Source of the DNA: Plantago elongata
Taxonomy: Eukaryota; Streptophyta; Magnoliopsida; Lamiales; Plantaginaceae
Reading direction: 5' to 3'
NCBI GenBank assembly: GCA_036897095.1
Contig: JAYMSP010001443.1
Location: 1 to 32,096, forward strand
DNA: 32,096 nucleotides
Positions 1 to 10,005 of the stretch are shown here, piece by piece. The position numbers and the translations under genes are program-made. Position 1 is the first letter of the stretch; each line of letters opens with the position of its first letter. Below the pieces are notes generated by a model. That model ran no database searches and had not been told where the DNA came from. It saw only the letters and a program-made list of their open reading frames with translations.

Positions 1-480
1 GTTAGCAGATACTCTATACACGTGAAACTCTTTTTCATCTTCTTTCTACTTTCTTCGTCTATAAAGGGCACGCGAGGATGTGTGGGGCAATTGTAGGGTG
101 TGAAATTATATTGTAAAATAATATATTTTTTGTCTTTGGGGATGTGACATGTACCACTGCAGAGTTAATAAATCAACAACCATAATATGTGAAATTATGT
201 TTATAGAATAAATTTTTTTTTTGGGGTGAGGAGGGTAAGATCTGACTCTCTAAGCGGGAAGTTAATATTTTTTATCTAACTCACTTTGATCTCCTTTCTA
301 CTTTCTTGATCTTAATTGGGAGGAGGGGAGGGGAGACCGTAACATGTGAAATTATATTTGTAAAATAATAATCTTTTTATCTTATGATGTGACACACACC
401 ACAGTGGAGTTCAAAAAACAATAACCACAAAATGTGAAATTTATAGGATAATAATGTTTTTGTATGTGTGGTGGGCACAT
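1..480. repeat. Degenerate tandem duplication, about 252-bp period
   Basis: Two diverged copies follow each other. The pyrimidine run TTTCTACTTTCTT occurs near 43 and again near 295. GTGAAATTATAT..GTAAAATAAT occurs near 100 and near 345, each time followed by a GATGTGACA..ACCAC block and GAGTT. A shorter ATGTGAAATT motif recurs about 88 bases after each of these. The first copy may begin before the window. No coding frame is seen. Confidence 0.6.
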
Positions 481-2790
481 GCAACCGCGGAGGTTGTTAG
501 GAACAATCGATTTGATTGTGTTTGATTTTGGTTCATATTTGAGAGATACAATTTAGAAAAAAACATGTATGTTATTATTAATTAACACGTATGTTACAAA
601 ATATATATATTAATCGTCGATTTGAAAGGATAAATATTGAATCATGCCCCTTTTAAATTGCAATATATTTTATGGACAGTATTCATACTGTTTATATATT
701 TATCAAAAATGAGGATCCAATATATAATTGTATGTGAAGAACGTATCCACCAAATATTCCAACACCACAGATAAAATGAATCTGCCTCCACCGTAAAATA
801 ATGAGGAAAAGAGTATGGGTTAAGTGAGGTTGAGATCACCTAACACGTGTCCATTAATATGCGCAATAATTTGGAAGTCACATAATGATCCAACTCTTAT
901 GTCTTCAAATCATATAGAACTATATGATCAGAAGATTGAAATTATCGATGTACATATATCCAACAATTAATGGGAGGGACCCTGTTACTTTTAACGTATG
1001 GTGTATATGTGTCCCTCGGAAGTTAATAGTATATGGATATGGAATATACTCTTTAAATCTGATGTGTATGCATGGTCATGTTGTTTGAAATGCTTTTTTC
1101 TAATTGTCATTTTTATGTTAAAAATACATCTCAAACAATCACTTAAGAAACTTTACACAATATAGCTAATACAATCTATGCTTTGTTATCTTTAATTTAA
1201 AATTACTTTAATTCGATTCAGTTCAGTTCAATTCATCTCAACTTAATTATAATTTATATCTTAGTTAAAAATTTCTTAAGCTATTTGAATATTTGAAATT
1301 ATAGTTTTCATTGAACCCTTTATCAATTTGTTAAAAATGGGTCAACGATAAAACGTAACTCACTTGATAATACGTTTCACCTCAATACAATAAATATGTC
1401 GGGAAGTCGAATCAACCTCTCCCCGTAAATTTTTTATTGTTGAAGGGCCAGCTATACCTACTAAACATCAAAATTCGTACAGTCGGTTCACACTCACTAG
1501 CTACTAATAAGAGTGATATGTTCAATAGTAGCAGTAGTAGCAGTATCTGAGGCAATAATGCATTTGATCAATTGAAAATTTGTCTCGCTTTCATAATAAT
1601 GCACAGTGGAAGTGCTGATCCACATTAACCACGAAACAGCAGACACTAGACAGCCTAACTTAATGACCAGGAATTATTAAACAAATTATCGAACATGCAT
1701 GCCTAATGTTTTTCTCTATTGGCTAATAACAATCAATATACTGGCCCCAAGGCAACATGGACCTCAAAAGAGTCCCGCCCTTTCAACCTATTTGTAATAA
1801 AATATGAAATTATATATAGCGTGAAAAAGTTCAAATTCAAATTTAAATTAATTCAATAATTGAATTAAGTCAGATTATAACCCGAAGAACATACTGATCG
1901 TAAGAATTCAGGATCAACCATCCCATGTACCTGGTCCGTCCTTGAATTAGGATCAAAGACAAGCCTATTACAAAAGGATTAAGGTGGACTGTGCCTAGCT
2001 AGCTTAACAAGTTCCAACAGTAATTAGGAGCCAACGTTTAATTTGCGTCCCACTTCCACCTTATAAATCTGTCCGGCCCATTAGGTCCGATCTCCACCAC
2101 ACTAGAGTACAATCATACACCACTAAGAGATGAGGACCAACCTCAGGGATAAGTATGACTCGAAGTAGCTCCCCTTCCAGTCTACGTTGGTCGCCATTTG
2201 ACGTAAGCAAGTTGAGACCTGTGATATATAAGTATCCATGATCCGACTATGAAAACGTGTCCGTATCTGATTAGGTAAACAATTCTCCAATTATTTGGAG
2301 TCTTTATCTCTTCAAACTTCAGATACTTTCAAGTTCGACTTAGGAGAGAATTAGTAAACACGACTTAATGATCTATATATGATGCTAATTGTTAACGTAA
2401 TCCTATACCAATTACCATTTACCAATATGCCATTAATCATATTATGTATTACATAGTAGAGATATATGGACCACACATTCAGATTCATGGATCATGCATG
2501 TCTCTATCTACCGAGTTTAGTAGAATTACGTGCAACAATCGTTAATCATATGCACTTGGAAGACCCTCTGCAATTAACACGTTATTGTTATGTTGCTTAA
2601 GTAAGTAATCATTTCAATACTTTTAGTAACTACTACTAGTAGTAGTTTTAGTGTGATCATGTTTAGTAAATGAAATTGAGAGTTGAGACGCGGCGACCTT
2701 CTGAAAATTGGAGATGTGATAAGTTGTGTGTATACAGTATTTGGCCTTCCAATTGTTATCTAATGTGCCCCAACCCATAGGACTAAATCT
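481..2790. other. AT-rich intergenic DNA, no gene seen
   Basis: No frame in this stretch carries a recognisable protein motif. It includes a fragment rich in TTCAGTTCAGTTCAATTC near 1195-1290, the reverse complement of the GAACTGAACTGAA core of the MITE-like elements at 3226 and 30940. Around 1740-2290 the sequence is richer in GC and has TATATAAGTATCC near 2227, which resembles an LTR promoter, but no LTR ends were found. Confidence 0.5.
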
Positions 2791-2796
2791 AAATAT

Positions 2797-2942
2797 ATAT
2801 GATTAATGACGCATAACATTTAATAATAAAATGCAACTTAATTGGTAAAAAAATTCACTTTCACTTTTAATATGATTAATGACGCATAATATTTAATAAT
2901 AAAATGTAATTTAGTTGGTAAAACGCTTCAATTTCATTTTTA
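2797..2942. repeat. 73-bp tandem duplication
   Basis: Two adjacent copies, 2797-2869 and 2870-2942, both start ATATGATTAATGACGCATAA and both contain TTTAATAATAAAATG followed by TTGGTAAAA. The copies differ at scattered bases. No coding content is seen. Confidence 0.75.
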
Positions 2943-3011
2943 ATTAATAGGGAGATATTAAATAGGGAGAGTTTAGATTATCTTTAATCGTTTGAGGAAA
3001 AAAAAAATCAT

Positions 3012-3115
3012 AACATTTTGTATCAAGAAAAGGCCAACGCTCGTTAATTAATTTTTCCCTGCTAACATTTCGTATACAGAAAAGGCCACCGCTGGTTAAT
3101 TAATTTCCTCCTGCA
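3012..3115. repeat. 52-bp tandem duplication
   Basis: Copies at 3012-3063 and 3064-3115 share AACATTT.GTAT, AGAAAAGGCCA.CGCT and GTTAATTAATTT, with a few substitutions between them. It lies directly after the 73-bp duplication, so this stretch has duplicated locally at least twice. Confidence 0.75.
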
Positions 3116-3225
3116 TTATTGGCTTTCTTTATCATAGCGTATTGCCTTCAGATTTGATTAATTTTTTGTAATTACGTAATCAAACTAATAATGCATGGAG
3201 GATTAGATATGACGAATTTGTATTA

Positions 3226-3406
3226 AGAATATGTTCTCTTTGATTGAAATTTATTGAATTAAACTGGACTAAATTTTAACTGAACTGAATTAAATTGAAT
3301 TGAATTGAACTGAACTGAAATAAAATATAAATTATAACTAAATCGAATAGAACTAAACTAAACTGAACTAAACTAAAATAATTTTCAGTTAAAAATAACA
3401 CTAACC
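3226..3406. mobile_element. Tourist-like MITE, degenerate
   Basis: The interior is the low-complexity run GAATTGAATTGAACTGAACTGAA. The ends are imperfect inverted repeats: the left begins AGAATATGTTCTCTTTGATTG after TTA, and the right end read on the - strand begins GGTTAGTGTTATTTTTAACTG. The same interior and similar ends occur in the better preserved copy at 30940-31107. The target duplication here is not intact, so the exact ends are uncertain. Confidence 0.45.
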
Positions 3407-3779
3407 TACCTAATTTGTGTATAAAAAGCGTTCAACAACCACGTACGTCATACCTAATACGATTGATTATCAAACTTTACACGAAAATTACATTTCGTGT
3501 TGGCAACTCTTAAGTGTGTAATGAACTGTTGTACTACTTATAATTAAAATCTGACTTTAACCGGAGAGTCTAACGAAAGACGGAATCAACTAGTTATACA
3601 TTCACATGTAGATCTATTTTGGAATATTCATAGAAACTTATATTAATAACGTTCAGAGTTTACACATCAACTAGTATAAATATTGTTGGGGATTCAAAGT
3701 CCCAAAACACATCAACACCTCTATGATGCCTTCATACAAGAACAAAATTGCAACTATGCCCAAAACCATAATGATGACA

Positions 3780-3833
3780 AACTAACATGATTTAGTCTTT
3801 AACCACAACTAACATGATTTAGTCTTTAACCAC
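3780..3833. repeat. 27-bp tandem duplication
   Basis: Two copies of a 27-bp unit starting AACTAACATGATTTAGTC and ending TTTAACCAC occupy 3780-3806 and 3807-3833 with no visible difference. The identity suggests a recent event. The second copy runs into the left target-site duplication of the SINE at 3843. Confidence 0.85.
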
Positions 3834-3842
3834 AAACCCACG

Positions 3843-4034
3843 TCAAAGCGTTTGTAGCCGAGTGGCAAGAGACACCCCGTAACCATGAGGTTATGGGTTC
3901 GATTCTCCGAAATGGGTGATTATATTCTCTGAATAGAGATTGGTGGTGATTTGCATCTAGAATTGATTGATAAATTCGTCTTGTTCAACAATTGTATTGT
4001 AATGATATATTCCATGTTCAATAATAATTAAAAA
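3843..4034 (+). mobile_element. tRNA-derived SINE with 15-bp target-site duplication
   Basis: A pol III A box, TAGCCGAGTGG, lies at 3855-3865 and a B box, GGTTCGATTCT, at 3896-3906, spaced as in a tRNA-derived SINE head. An unrelated body and an A-rich tail (TAATAATTAAAAAA) follow. The 192-bp element is flanked by the direct repeat AACCACAAACCCACG at 3828-3842 and 4035-4049. Intact duplications and promoter boxes make this a full-length and fairly young insertion. It is non-autonomous and would depend on a LINE for retrotransposition. The family name is not known to me. Confidence 0.85.
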
Positions 4035-4110
4035 AACCACAAACCCACGGCCTTTCTACCCGAATCTGAGACAAAAGTACTCTTATGAGAAGCAATAACA
4101 ACGGGAACCA

Positions 4111-4206
4111 TTAACATGTAAATAAACATAAGATATAACACGATAGTGAACGCAGTGAAATTTCAAAATTTTGAATCGTACTGATAACAACTATTCAACG
4201 TGAATA
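4111..4206. repeat. Copy of the fold-back spacer, direct flank of the left arm
   Basis: This stretch (motifs ATAGTGAACGCA, AAAATTTTGAATC, TACTGATAACAACTATTCAACGT) matches the reverse complement of the spacer at 6379-6460. It ends exactly where the left arm begins with TGTTGAAAG. It is therefore likely to be an internal part of the same element family that normally precedes an arm, and it suggests that the left copy is truncated at about 4111. Confidence 0.7.
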
Positions 4207-4470
4207 TGTTGAAAGTATGTATGTCCTAAAGACAACCATTATTAGAATTAATATGTACTTGATCATATTCCGTTTGTTTTATCATATGAGATATGATATT
4301 TATTTGGCATTTCATTTATTGAATTAATTATCTGGTTGTTTGAATTATTCTATAAGATATTCCCATTGACTTTTTTGTTGTCACTAAGGATGTGAGAACT
4401 TGAGTGATTAAGTATAAGTCCTAAAATCGCCCCAATCAATGATCATTGAGATATGAGATATCAGTGATGC

Positions 4471-4824
4471 ATAATTAGATTGGCATGTGATCTGCATCAT
4501 ATTCTTTGAGAATGTAGTAGTTCTCACGACTATGAATATCTTGGTTATTCGTGATTGACACATGAGCACTCTAGAGAGTGTTGGTATACCTAACCTAGAA
4601 ACCATTTGATATAATCTATTTGTGTGTCTATGGAAGTATCAGTATGTATAATTAGATTGGCATGTGATCTGCATCATATTCTTTGAGAATGTAGTAGTTC
4701 TCACGATTACGAATCACTTGGTTATTCATGATGGATACATGAGCACTCTAGAGAGTGTTGGTATACCCAACCTAGAAACCATTTGATAGATTCTATTTGT
4801 GTGTCTACGGAAGTATCGGTGTGT
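4471..4824. repeat. 177-bp tandem duplication inside the left arm
   Basis: Units 4471-4647 and 4648-4824 both start ATAATTAGATTGGCATGTGA and end GGAAGTATC.GT.TGT. The right arm has one copy only (about 7730-7890), so the duplication arose after the two arms separated, or in the source of the left arm. Confidence 0.85.
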
Positions 4825-5050
4825 AGGGTGATGAAGTAGTCCTCTGACTTGAGGTCAATACTTACTACATATGCAGAGTGATGTGCTTTGACCATGACCA
4901 ATGCTTGCAACCCTAAATAGGTAGATACGACATGCATTGGGTACATCACAAAGCATATATGAGTAGTAGTTGAGCCAAGATAGGATTCATTCCTCATAAT
5001 AGATTTTGGAGAAAATACTTTAGTTCTCATAATTAATGCGATCATTAGTC

Positions 5051-5690
5051 ATTGGTGTTTGAATATGATTATAGATCAACTAATAAGAATGAGAGATAAA
5101 TGAATAAGTTATTGGTAAAGATACATTATCAAGTTCTAGATTTATTCGAGTAATCGTGAATGAAAGGACCATATCATCACGAGCCCTACATTACAGATGG
5201 TTTGTATATCCTTTCAAACGTCCCTTGTATATTAATAATGTCTGGTAAATTATCTAGGAATTTCACAAAGACCTTGATTCGATTAGTGCTTAACATACAA
5301 GGCCCTATATGGTGATTATTCTGCCGGTGAGTATTATATAGAAAATAAAGTCCATAAAGATCACAATGCAAATGATGTATTCAAATTGGTGTTGAATATG
5401 ATCATAGATCAACTAATAAGAATGAGAGATAAATGAATAAGTTATTGGAAAGACACATTATCAAGTTCTAGACTTATTCGAGTATTCGTGAATGAAATGA
5501 CTGTATCATTACAAACCTCACATTACAGGTGGTTTGTATATCCTTTCAAACGTTCCTTGTATATTAATAATGTCTGGTAAATTGTCTAGGAATTTCACTA
5601 AGACCTTGATTCGATTAGTGCTTAACATACAAGGCCCTATATGGTGATCAGGTGATTGTTCTACCGGTAAGTATTATGATAAATTATGTA
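5051..5690. repeat. 334-bp tandem duplication inside the left arm
   Basis: Unit 1 (5051-5384) and unit 2 (5385 to about 5690) share ATCAACTAATAAGAATGAGA, GTTTGTATATCCTTTCAAACG, and TTAACATACAAGGCCCTATA. A piece between them (AAATAAAGTCCATAAAGATCAC) also occurs downstream near 5770. The right arm has one copy at about 7160-7470. Frames open here on the - strand are by-products of the repeat. Confidence 0.85.
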
Positions 5691-5810
5691 TTAATTGGAT
5701 TAGTAATAATTTATTATGAGAATTATAAATTAAATTCAATAATATATAATGTTTTGGGCTTATTGGAACATAAAGTCCATAAAGATCACAAAAGTTGAAT
5801 ATGGATTGGG

Positions 5811-5885
5811 CCCTATGAGATTCGAACTAGAGATCTCTTGGAGATAGACTCTCATGCTGACAAATTGAGCTAGGCAAGCTGTTGG
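5811..5885 (-). repeat. tRNA-like sequence in the left arm, antisense to the LTR
   Basis: On the - strand an A-box-like stretch TAGCTCAATTTG (5861-5872) is followed about 34 bases later by a B-box-like GTTCGAATCTC (5817-5827). The homologous site in the right arm (6971-7050, + strand) keeps TAGCTCAGTTGG. The order and spacing are those of a tRNA or SINE head. The cloverleaf is too degraded to call a working tRNA gene. Confidence 0.5.
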
Positions 5886-6378
5886 TAGGTTTCGAATAAA
5901 ACTGAATCATGATGGGAGCATGACAGTGTGATTTAAATGTGATTAAATCACGTGTTTTGGATAGATTATTACTTGAGTTCTAATCAGATAAGGAGTCCAT
6001 ATCCTCTTGAATTTTTGTGATCACATAATATTATAAATAGACCAGTTTGGTCTTCATTATTCTCACTCTCAATTTATATATTGAAATACTTATCAAATTG
6101 TTTGAACAACCTCCCAACGTTCTTGGTAGAATATATCCATGTGGATACCGAGGTTGAGGACAACAAATCAAGTTGGATTCTAACGTGGTGCTAAATCAAG
6201 TTGAGTAGGGGAAGCTGGATAGCTTTGAGGAATACGAAAGGTGGCAAAGAGAAGAAGTTGAAGCTTAGGAACAACAATTGGAAGTTGTTGAGGTTTATGT
6301 TGTTGTTGTTAATCCGAAGCTTAATTTGCTATTGCTGGAAATAGACAAGTAAGTACAAATTACAACTCTTTACATATT

Positions 6379-6460
6379 TACGTTGAATAATTGTTATCAG
6401 TAAGATTAAAATTTTAAAAATTTTGTTGCGTTCACTATTGTGTAATATCTTACGTTTACT
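6379..6460. repeat. Spacer (loop) of the 4-kb fold-back
   Basis: It lies between matching arm tips ACAAATTACAACTCTTTACATAT (6356-6378) and their complement near 6461-6488. On the - strand it reads as a copy of 4111-4206. It contains the AT palindrome AAAATTTTAAAAATTTT. Confidence 0.7.
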
Positions 6461-6574
6461 TACATATGTAAAGAGCTGTAATTTGTACTTACTTGTCTAC
6501 TTCCAGCAAAAGCAAATTAAGCTACGGATTAACGACAACAATATGAACCTCAACAGCTTCCAATTGTTATTCCT

Positions 6575-6790
6575 CAACTCCAGCTTCTTCTCTTTGCCAC
6601 CGTTCATACTCCTCGGGAGTAACGTCTTCCTCAGAGTTATTTAGCTTCTCTTGCTCAATTTGATCTAGCACCGCGTTAGGATCCAACTTGATTTGTTGTT
6701 CTCGATCTCGGGATCCACATGGATGTATTCTACCAAGAACGTTAGGAGGTTCTTCAAACGATTTGATAAGTATTTCAATATATGAATTGA
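6575..6790 (-). pseudogene. Remnant of a retroelement coding region in the right arm
   Basis: The - strand is open from about 6790 to a TAA near 6580-6590 and encodes a charged, glutamate-rich peptide with words KSFEEPPNVLGRIHP, IKLDPNAVLDQIEQEKLN and VTPEEYERWQREEAG. There is no good start codon, so it would be the N-terminal part of a larger or spliced product, perhaps a gag-like protein. The left arm has the same frame at about 6100-6270 with at least two internal stops and a short deletion where the right arm has DVTPE. The family is not recognised. Confidence 0.4.
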
Positions 6791-6970
6791 GAGTGAGAAT
6801 AATGAAGGCCAGGCCGGTCTATTTATAATCTTATGTGATCGCGAAAATCCAAGATGATATGGAGTCCTTATTTGATTATAACTCAAATATTAATTCATGC
6901 AACACACATGATTTGATCAAATCATCCTGCCGTCTCCTGCTCATATTGGGGTTTATCCGAATTATACCAA

Positions 6971-7050
6971 CGGCTCACCTAGCTCAGTTGGATAGTAGGA
7001 GAGTCCATCTCCTAGATGTCTTTAATTCGAATCTTATAGGTCCCAACCTA
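6971..7050 (+). repeat. tRNA-like sequence in the right arm
   Basis: TAGCTCAGTTGG at 6980-6991 matches a pol III A box and AATTCGAATCT near 7024-7034 resembles a B box. Between them AGGAG/CTCCT can pair as an anticodon-like stem with a 7-base loop. Position 33 is not T and the acceptor stem is not convincing, so this is a tRNA-derived piece and probably not a functional tRNA gene. Confidence 0.5.
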
Positions 7051-8134
7051 TAATTAATTTTTATGAATTTTATGGACTTCATTTTTCAATAAGCCCAAAA
7101 ATATTATATTATTAAATTCAATTAATAATTCTCATAATAAATTATTACTAATCTAATTAATACATAATACTCATCGGTAGAACAATCACCATAATGTGAC
7201 GCATAGGGCCTTGTATATTAAGCACTAATTAAATCCAGGCCTTAGTGAAATTCCTAGACAATTACCAGACATTATTAATATACAAGAAACGTTTGAAAGG
7301 ATATACAAACCACATGTAATGTAGGGCTCGTGATGATACAATACTTTCATTCACGAATACACGAATAAGTTTATAACTTGATAAAGTGTGTTCCAATAAC
7401 ATATCGATTTATCTCTCATTCTTATTAGTTGATCTATGATCATATTCAAATACGATTTTGAATACATCATTTGCATTGGCCAATGACTAACGATCACACT
7501 AATTTTGAGAACTAATGTATTCTCTTCAAATTCTATTATGAGGAATGAATCCTATCTTAGCTCAATTACTACCACATATGCTTCGTGATGTGCCCAACAC
7601 ATGTTGTATCTACCCCTATCTAGGAGTGTAAGCATTGGTCATGGTCAAAGCACAACGCTCCGCAATATTGACCTCAAATCAGAGGACTACTTTATCACCC
7701 CACACACATATACTTCCATAGATACGTAAATAGAATCTATCAAATGATTTCTCGATTGGGTATACCAACACTCTCTAAAGCGTCCAAGTGTCCATCATGA
7801 ATAACCAAGTTATTCGTAGTCGTGAGAACTACTACATTCTCAAAGAATATGATGCAGACCATATGTCAATCTAATTATGCATCACTGATATTACATATCT
7901 CAATGATCATCGATTGGGGTGATTATAGTACTTATGCTTAGTCACTCAAGTTCTCACATCCTTGGTGACAACATAAAGTTCATGGGAACAATAATTCAAA
8001 CAATCAGATAATTAATGCAATAAATGCAATGTCAAATAGATATCATCTCTCATATAATAAAATAAACTGTATGTGATCAAGTACATATCGATTCTAATAA
8101 TGGTTGTCTCAAAGACATACATACTTTCATAACA

Positions 8135-8609
8135 TCCCATTCTCCAGAGACTCCGTAACCAAAGATAACCACCGAAACAACAATCCTGAGAACCACCTTA
8201 CACCTCTACACCTCATAAGACACACTACATAGTAATCTTAGTCACCCATCTCGTCTAGTATGTCTCAACACAAAATCATATTCATGTATTTGAACACAAG
8301 AAAATGAGTCCATATATATTAGTTTGAATGCTCTATAAAACGTAAGCATTTTTATGAGTAGTTTGAACGCTCTATAAAACTTCTTGTTATCTTTTATAAA
8401 ATAAAATTATCTTATTTTTATTCTCGGCGAATACGTAACTATGCAACTAATACATTTGTTAAGTGTATTGATCCACACATAAATGAGTGGAACAACTTAA
8501 CCATGGTCCATGGGATATAGTATGTTCCAGCGAAATGAAATTCATGAAAATCTAGGGCAAAAGGTTTGGAAAATCAACCAAATAGTGGAGTAGAACTTAT
8601 GGGCTATCT
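8135..8609. other. Intergenic stretch between the fold-back and the CACTA-like repeats
   Basis: No gene is seen. A short duplication, TAGTTTGAA.GCTCTATAAAAC, occurs near 8320 and again near 8362. The flank right of the fold-back does not repeat the flank on its left. Confidence 0.5.
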
Positions 8610-8815
8610 CACTAACAAAAAAGGTTATTTTAGAGGAAAAATTTCCTCTTAATAGGTCTATAATTCCTCACATTTAATCATTAGAGAGGAAAAAATTCCC
8701 ACAGGCTTGTCACCATAGCCTCCTCATAATAGGATATAGAGAGGAGCAATATATTTCCTCTCAATTGGTCTAACAACAAATGTGAGGAAACTTCCTCACA
8801 ATAGGTTGTGGGTAA
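8610..8815 (+). mobile_element. CACTA-like terminus with subterminal repeats
   Basis: It starts CACTAACAAAAAAGG at 8610. A series of GAGGAAA and TTTCCTC motifs in both orientations follows over 200 bases (for example GAGGAAAAATTTCCTC). En/Spm (CACTA) elements have a CACTA end and clustered subterminal repeats in both orientations. A similar cluster lies at 10798-10925, which could be the other end, but no TAGTG terminus or 3-bp target duplication was found there. Confidence 0.4.
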
Positions 8816-10005
8816 AAATAAAAAAAATACCACTAACAAGCTATAAATATTTACAATCATCCATGTGAAAACACAAAGTTAATATACTCTATTCATTTAC
8901 AAGATTCACTTCTTTAATATGAACAACCATTTGCAAAACTTTTGTTCGTATGTACGAATATCGTTATGAAGTAATTTACTTTAGAAAATCCTTTCACCTA
9001 AAAGACATAGTATCAATATCTTGAACTTCTCATCCATTTCGGCATAGTCTGGAGTCAATGCCAAAGGACAATTCATTAATACTCCACGTCCCCGCCTTTA
9101 AAAGTTCCAAGCAAGACTGGCCATATATAGCGAGAACATGCCATCCAATTAAGTTCCTTAAGCTTAATCCTAAAATGCAATAAGTGATCGAAAATAATTG
9201 TTACAGTTCAAACTCTGTCAATCGACTATATGAATTAGGTAGAGCACTGATTCCGAAAGGTTTCAAATTAAAAACTGAAGTTATTCATTTGAACAGAGCT
9301 CTCAGACTCATACTCTATACTCTTTAGTACAAATTCTAAAATCAGTCAAGATGTATTTGAAATAAGTTGTTTAAGAAGATACCTTAAAAATCTAACAAAA
9401 GTAGGGGCAGTATCTGCACGAGTCACTTGTAGTTTAGGAGAACTCTCTGCTCCGGTAATGGAACAACATGCTGACTAGCTTCAATACCACAGTGAACAGG
9501 CTGTACAAACCTGAAAACCAAACGGTAATTTTGTTAAAAAGAATTAAACCAAAAAACAGAAAACTTAAACTTCATTAAGGTCTTGCAAGCATTTCTTGCC
9601 AATTCATCTCTTTGAGGCTCTCTCTTGAATACTTGCAGGTTCCACCCCATACTTTCCTTTATGCATATAACAATGAGCATTTACTCATGATTTGATTCCC
9701 CTGCATCATCGAATATACACTTAGTTATTTCTGAATGGTTAACAGATCAGACTTCAGATGATTGAAAGGATAGCTAGAAAACATAAACAAATTAACTGCA
9801 CAATATTCCAATTTGTGTATAACAGGGAATGCAATTGACAGCTCCAACTGGGAGTTCACTTTTTTCACCAGCCGTTACAACTGGAAGAAGTTTGTAAGAT
9901 AGTGTGTGTGATAGACGTCAAATATATTAGGAGGAGAATCTCTCTCACATGGTAACTAAAACAAACTTAAAAAGACAGAGGTGAAGTAAAGTCTAGCAGC
10001 ATTTA
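8816..10005. other. Non-coding stretch, possible 3' region of the - strand gene model
   Basis: No long frame is present. On the - strand, TTTTCAG|GTTTGTACAGCC near 9510 looks like a splice acceptor, followed by an open stretch reading VQPVHCGIEASQHVVPLPEQ to a stop near 9425. It may be an extra exon or a spliced 3' untranslated region. The rest has no visible content. Confidence 0.3.

Larger units (their letters stand above)
4207..6378 (+). mobile_element. LTR-like arm, left half of a 4-kb fold-back
   Basis: It begins TGTTGAAAGTATGTATGTC and matches the reverse complement of 6461-8134 along its length, with many substitutions. A promoter-like TATAAATAG lies at 6032-6040, followed by leader-like sequence and then a coding-like stretch full of stops. 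It carries two internal tandem duplications (177 bp at 4471-4824 and 334 bp at 5051-5690) that the right arm lacks, which explains its greater length. A TG start, a TATA box far downstream and a following coding-like frame fit a long LTR plus the start of the internal region of an LTR retrotransposon. No gag, protease, integrase or reverse transcriptase can be named. Confidence 0.7.
6461..8134 (-). mobile_element. LTR-like arm, right half of the fold-back
   Basis: On the - strand it starts at 8134 with TGTTATGAAAGTATGTATG and runs left. TATAAATAG lies at 6819-6827 on the - strand, 200-odd bases before the arm tip. After it comes a frame with coding-like character: PPNVLGRIHPCGSRDREQQ, then DPNAVLDQIEQEK, then EEYERWQREE, ending in a TAA. 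The left arm keeps the same words with several stops, so the frame was probably once coding. It lacks the two tandem duplications of the left arm and looks closer to the ancestral form. No target duplication was found around 4111-8134 or 4207-8134. Confidence 0.7.

Noticed and set aside
4408-5371. Several - strand open frames of 60-107 codons in the left arm
   Set aside because: They lie inside LTR-like tandem duplications, are not kept intact in the homologous right arm and carry no domain motif.
6971-7050. Functional tRNA gene
   Set aside because: The B box is degenerate, position 33 is not T and no 7-bp acceptor stem is apparent.
6423-7053. Open frames of 72-73 codons on both strands of the right arm
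   Set aside because: The frames cross the LTR promoter and tRNA-like sequence. The one frame with coding character is a different one and is described as a remnant.
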